Part shown: positions 63,677-63,704 of the stretch, piece by piece
Layout: each line of letters starts with the position of its first letter
Position numbering within the stretch: the stretch's first letter is position 1
Assembly (NCBI RefSeq): GCF_947367085.1
Contig: NZ_CANBCP010000006.1
Coordinates: forward strand, 1-63,704
Length of the DNA stretch: 63,704 nt
Reading direction: 5' to 3'
Origin: an uncultured Lactobacillus sp.
GTDB lineage: Bacteria > Bacillota > Bacilli > Lactobacillales > Lactobacillaceae
Position numbers and translations under genes: made by a program
Notes under the pieces: generated by a model
Told to the model about the DNA's origin: nothing
The model's database searches: none
Seen by the model: the letters and a program-made list of their open reading frames with translations, nothing else

Positions 63677-63704
63677 TTTTCTTTGTATAAATGTAGTGCT
63701 AATA

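Overview
The window reads as a host-adapted Lactobacillus of the L. johnsonii / L. gasseri group, with a foreign-looking first 1.6 kb. The evidence is AT-rich low-GC Firmicute codon usage, a very large LPXTG mucus-binding protein, a bile-salt locus with two MFS carriers followed by a bile salt hydrolase (the cbsT1-cbsT2-cbsH-beta arrangement described for L. johnsonii), the walRKHIJ-htrA-rlmH block usually found near the replication origin, and a surface CAP-domain protein. Species assignment is inference; I ran no database search.

Layout. (1) 1-~1600: tail of an unknown gene, an amino-acid ABC permease and its ATPase (interrupted by an in-frame TAA). Arginine is almost always AGA/AGG and ATA is common, unlike the rest. 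This segment runs into the middle of the mucus-binding gene, so the left edge looks like a chimeric join. (2) ~1605-13285: three LPXTG surface proteins (one giant Rib/Mub-repeat adhesin lacking its start, two small ones) plus BrnQ. (3) 13330-15440: an unrecognised structured RNA with a possible pseudoknot, a UbiE/MenG-type methyltransferase, PepI peptidase, and an apparent remnant of a type I toxin-antitoxin locus. (4) 15480-23215: bile-salt locus, a GH1 phospho-beta-glucosidase, an RpiR regulator and a PTS IIC permease. (5) 23292-27464: minus-strand cluster of two PlsC-like acyltransferases, two GT8 glycosyltransferases, a small membrane protein and a cytochrome-b5-like protein, then tRNA-Lys. 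(6) 27751-35639: walR-walK-walH-walI-walJ, htrA, rlmH, with a cluster of DnaA-box-like 9-mers between htrA and rlmH. (7) 35657-39422: ykoEDC thiamine-type ECF transporter under a TPP riboswitch, and an AraC regulator. (8) 39695-45324: CAP-domain and C39-peptidase secreted proteins, a zinc-ribbon membrane protein, HtpX and LemA. (9) 45427-49519: an anion transporter, an Fe-S-type small protein, a 46-residue basic protein, an HD hydrolase / HNH nuclease pair, and a small membrane protein. (10) 49725-52390: a fused binding-protein/permease ABC transporter under a lysine riboswitch. (11) 52425-63604: an alkylation-repair group (AAG glycosylase, an O6-alkylguanine transferase homologue with Ser for the catalytic Cys), TerC, sirtuin, cardiolipin synthase, DUF915 hydrolase, RNase HI, DUF1002 protein, GT2, an alpha/beta-hydrolase lacking its Ser nucleophile, and prs.

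Together the genes describe a gut-surface lifestyle: adhesion, bile tolerance, amino-acid, vitamin and beta-glucoside uptake, and envelope homeostasis through WalRK. The items most worth a second look are the leader RNA before ubiE, the toxin-antitoxin remnant, the DnaA-box cluster, the Ser-for-Cys alkyltransferase homologue, the acyltransferase/GT8 cluster and the repeated TGTTAT motif upstream of surface genes. No transposase, integrase, rRNA or CRISPR array is visible.
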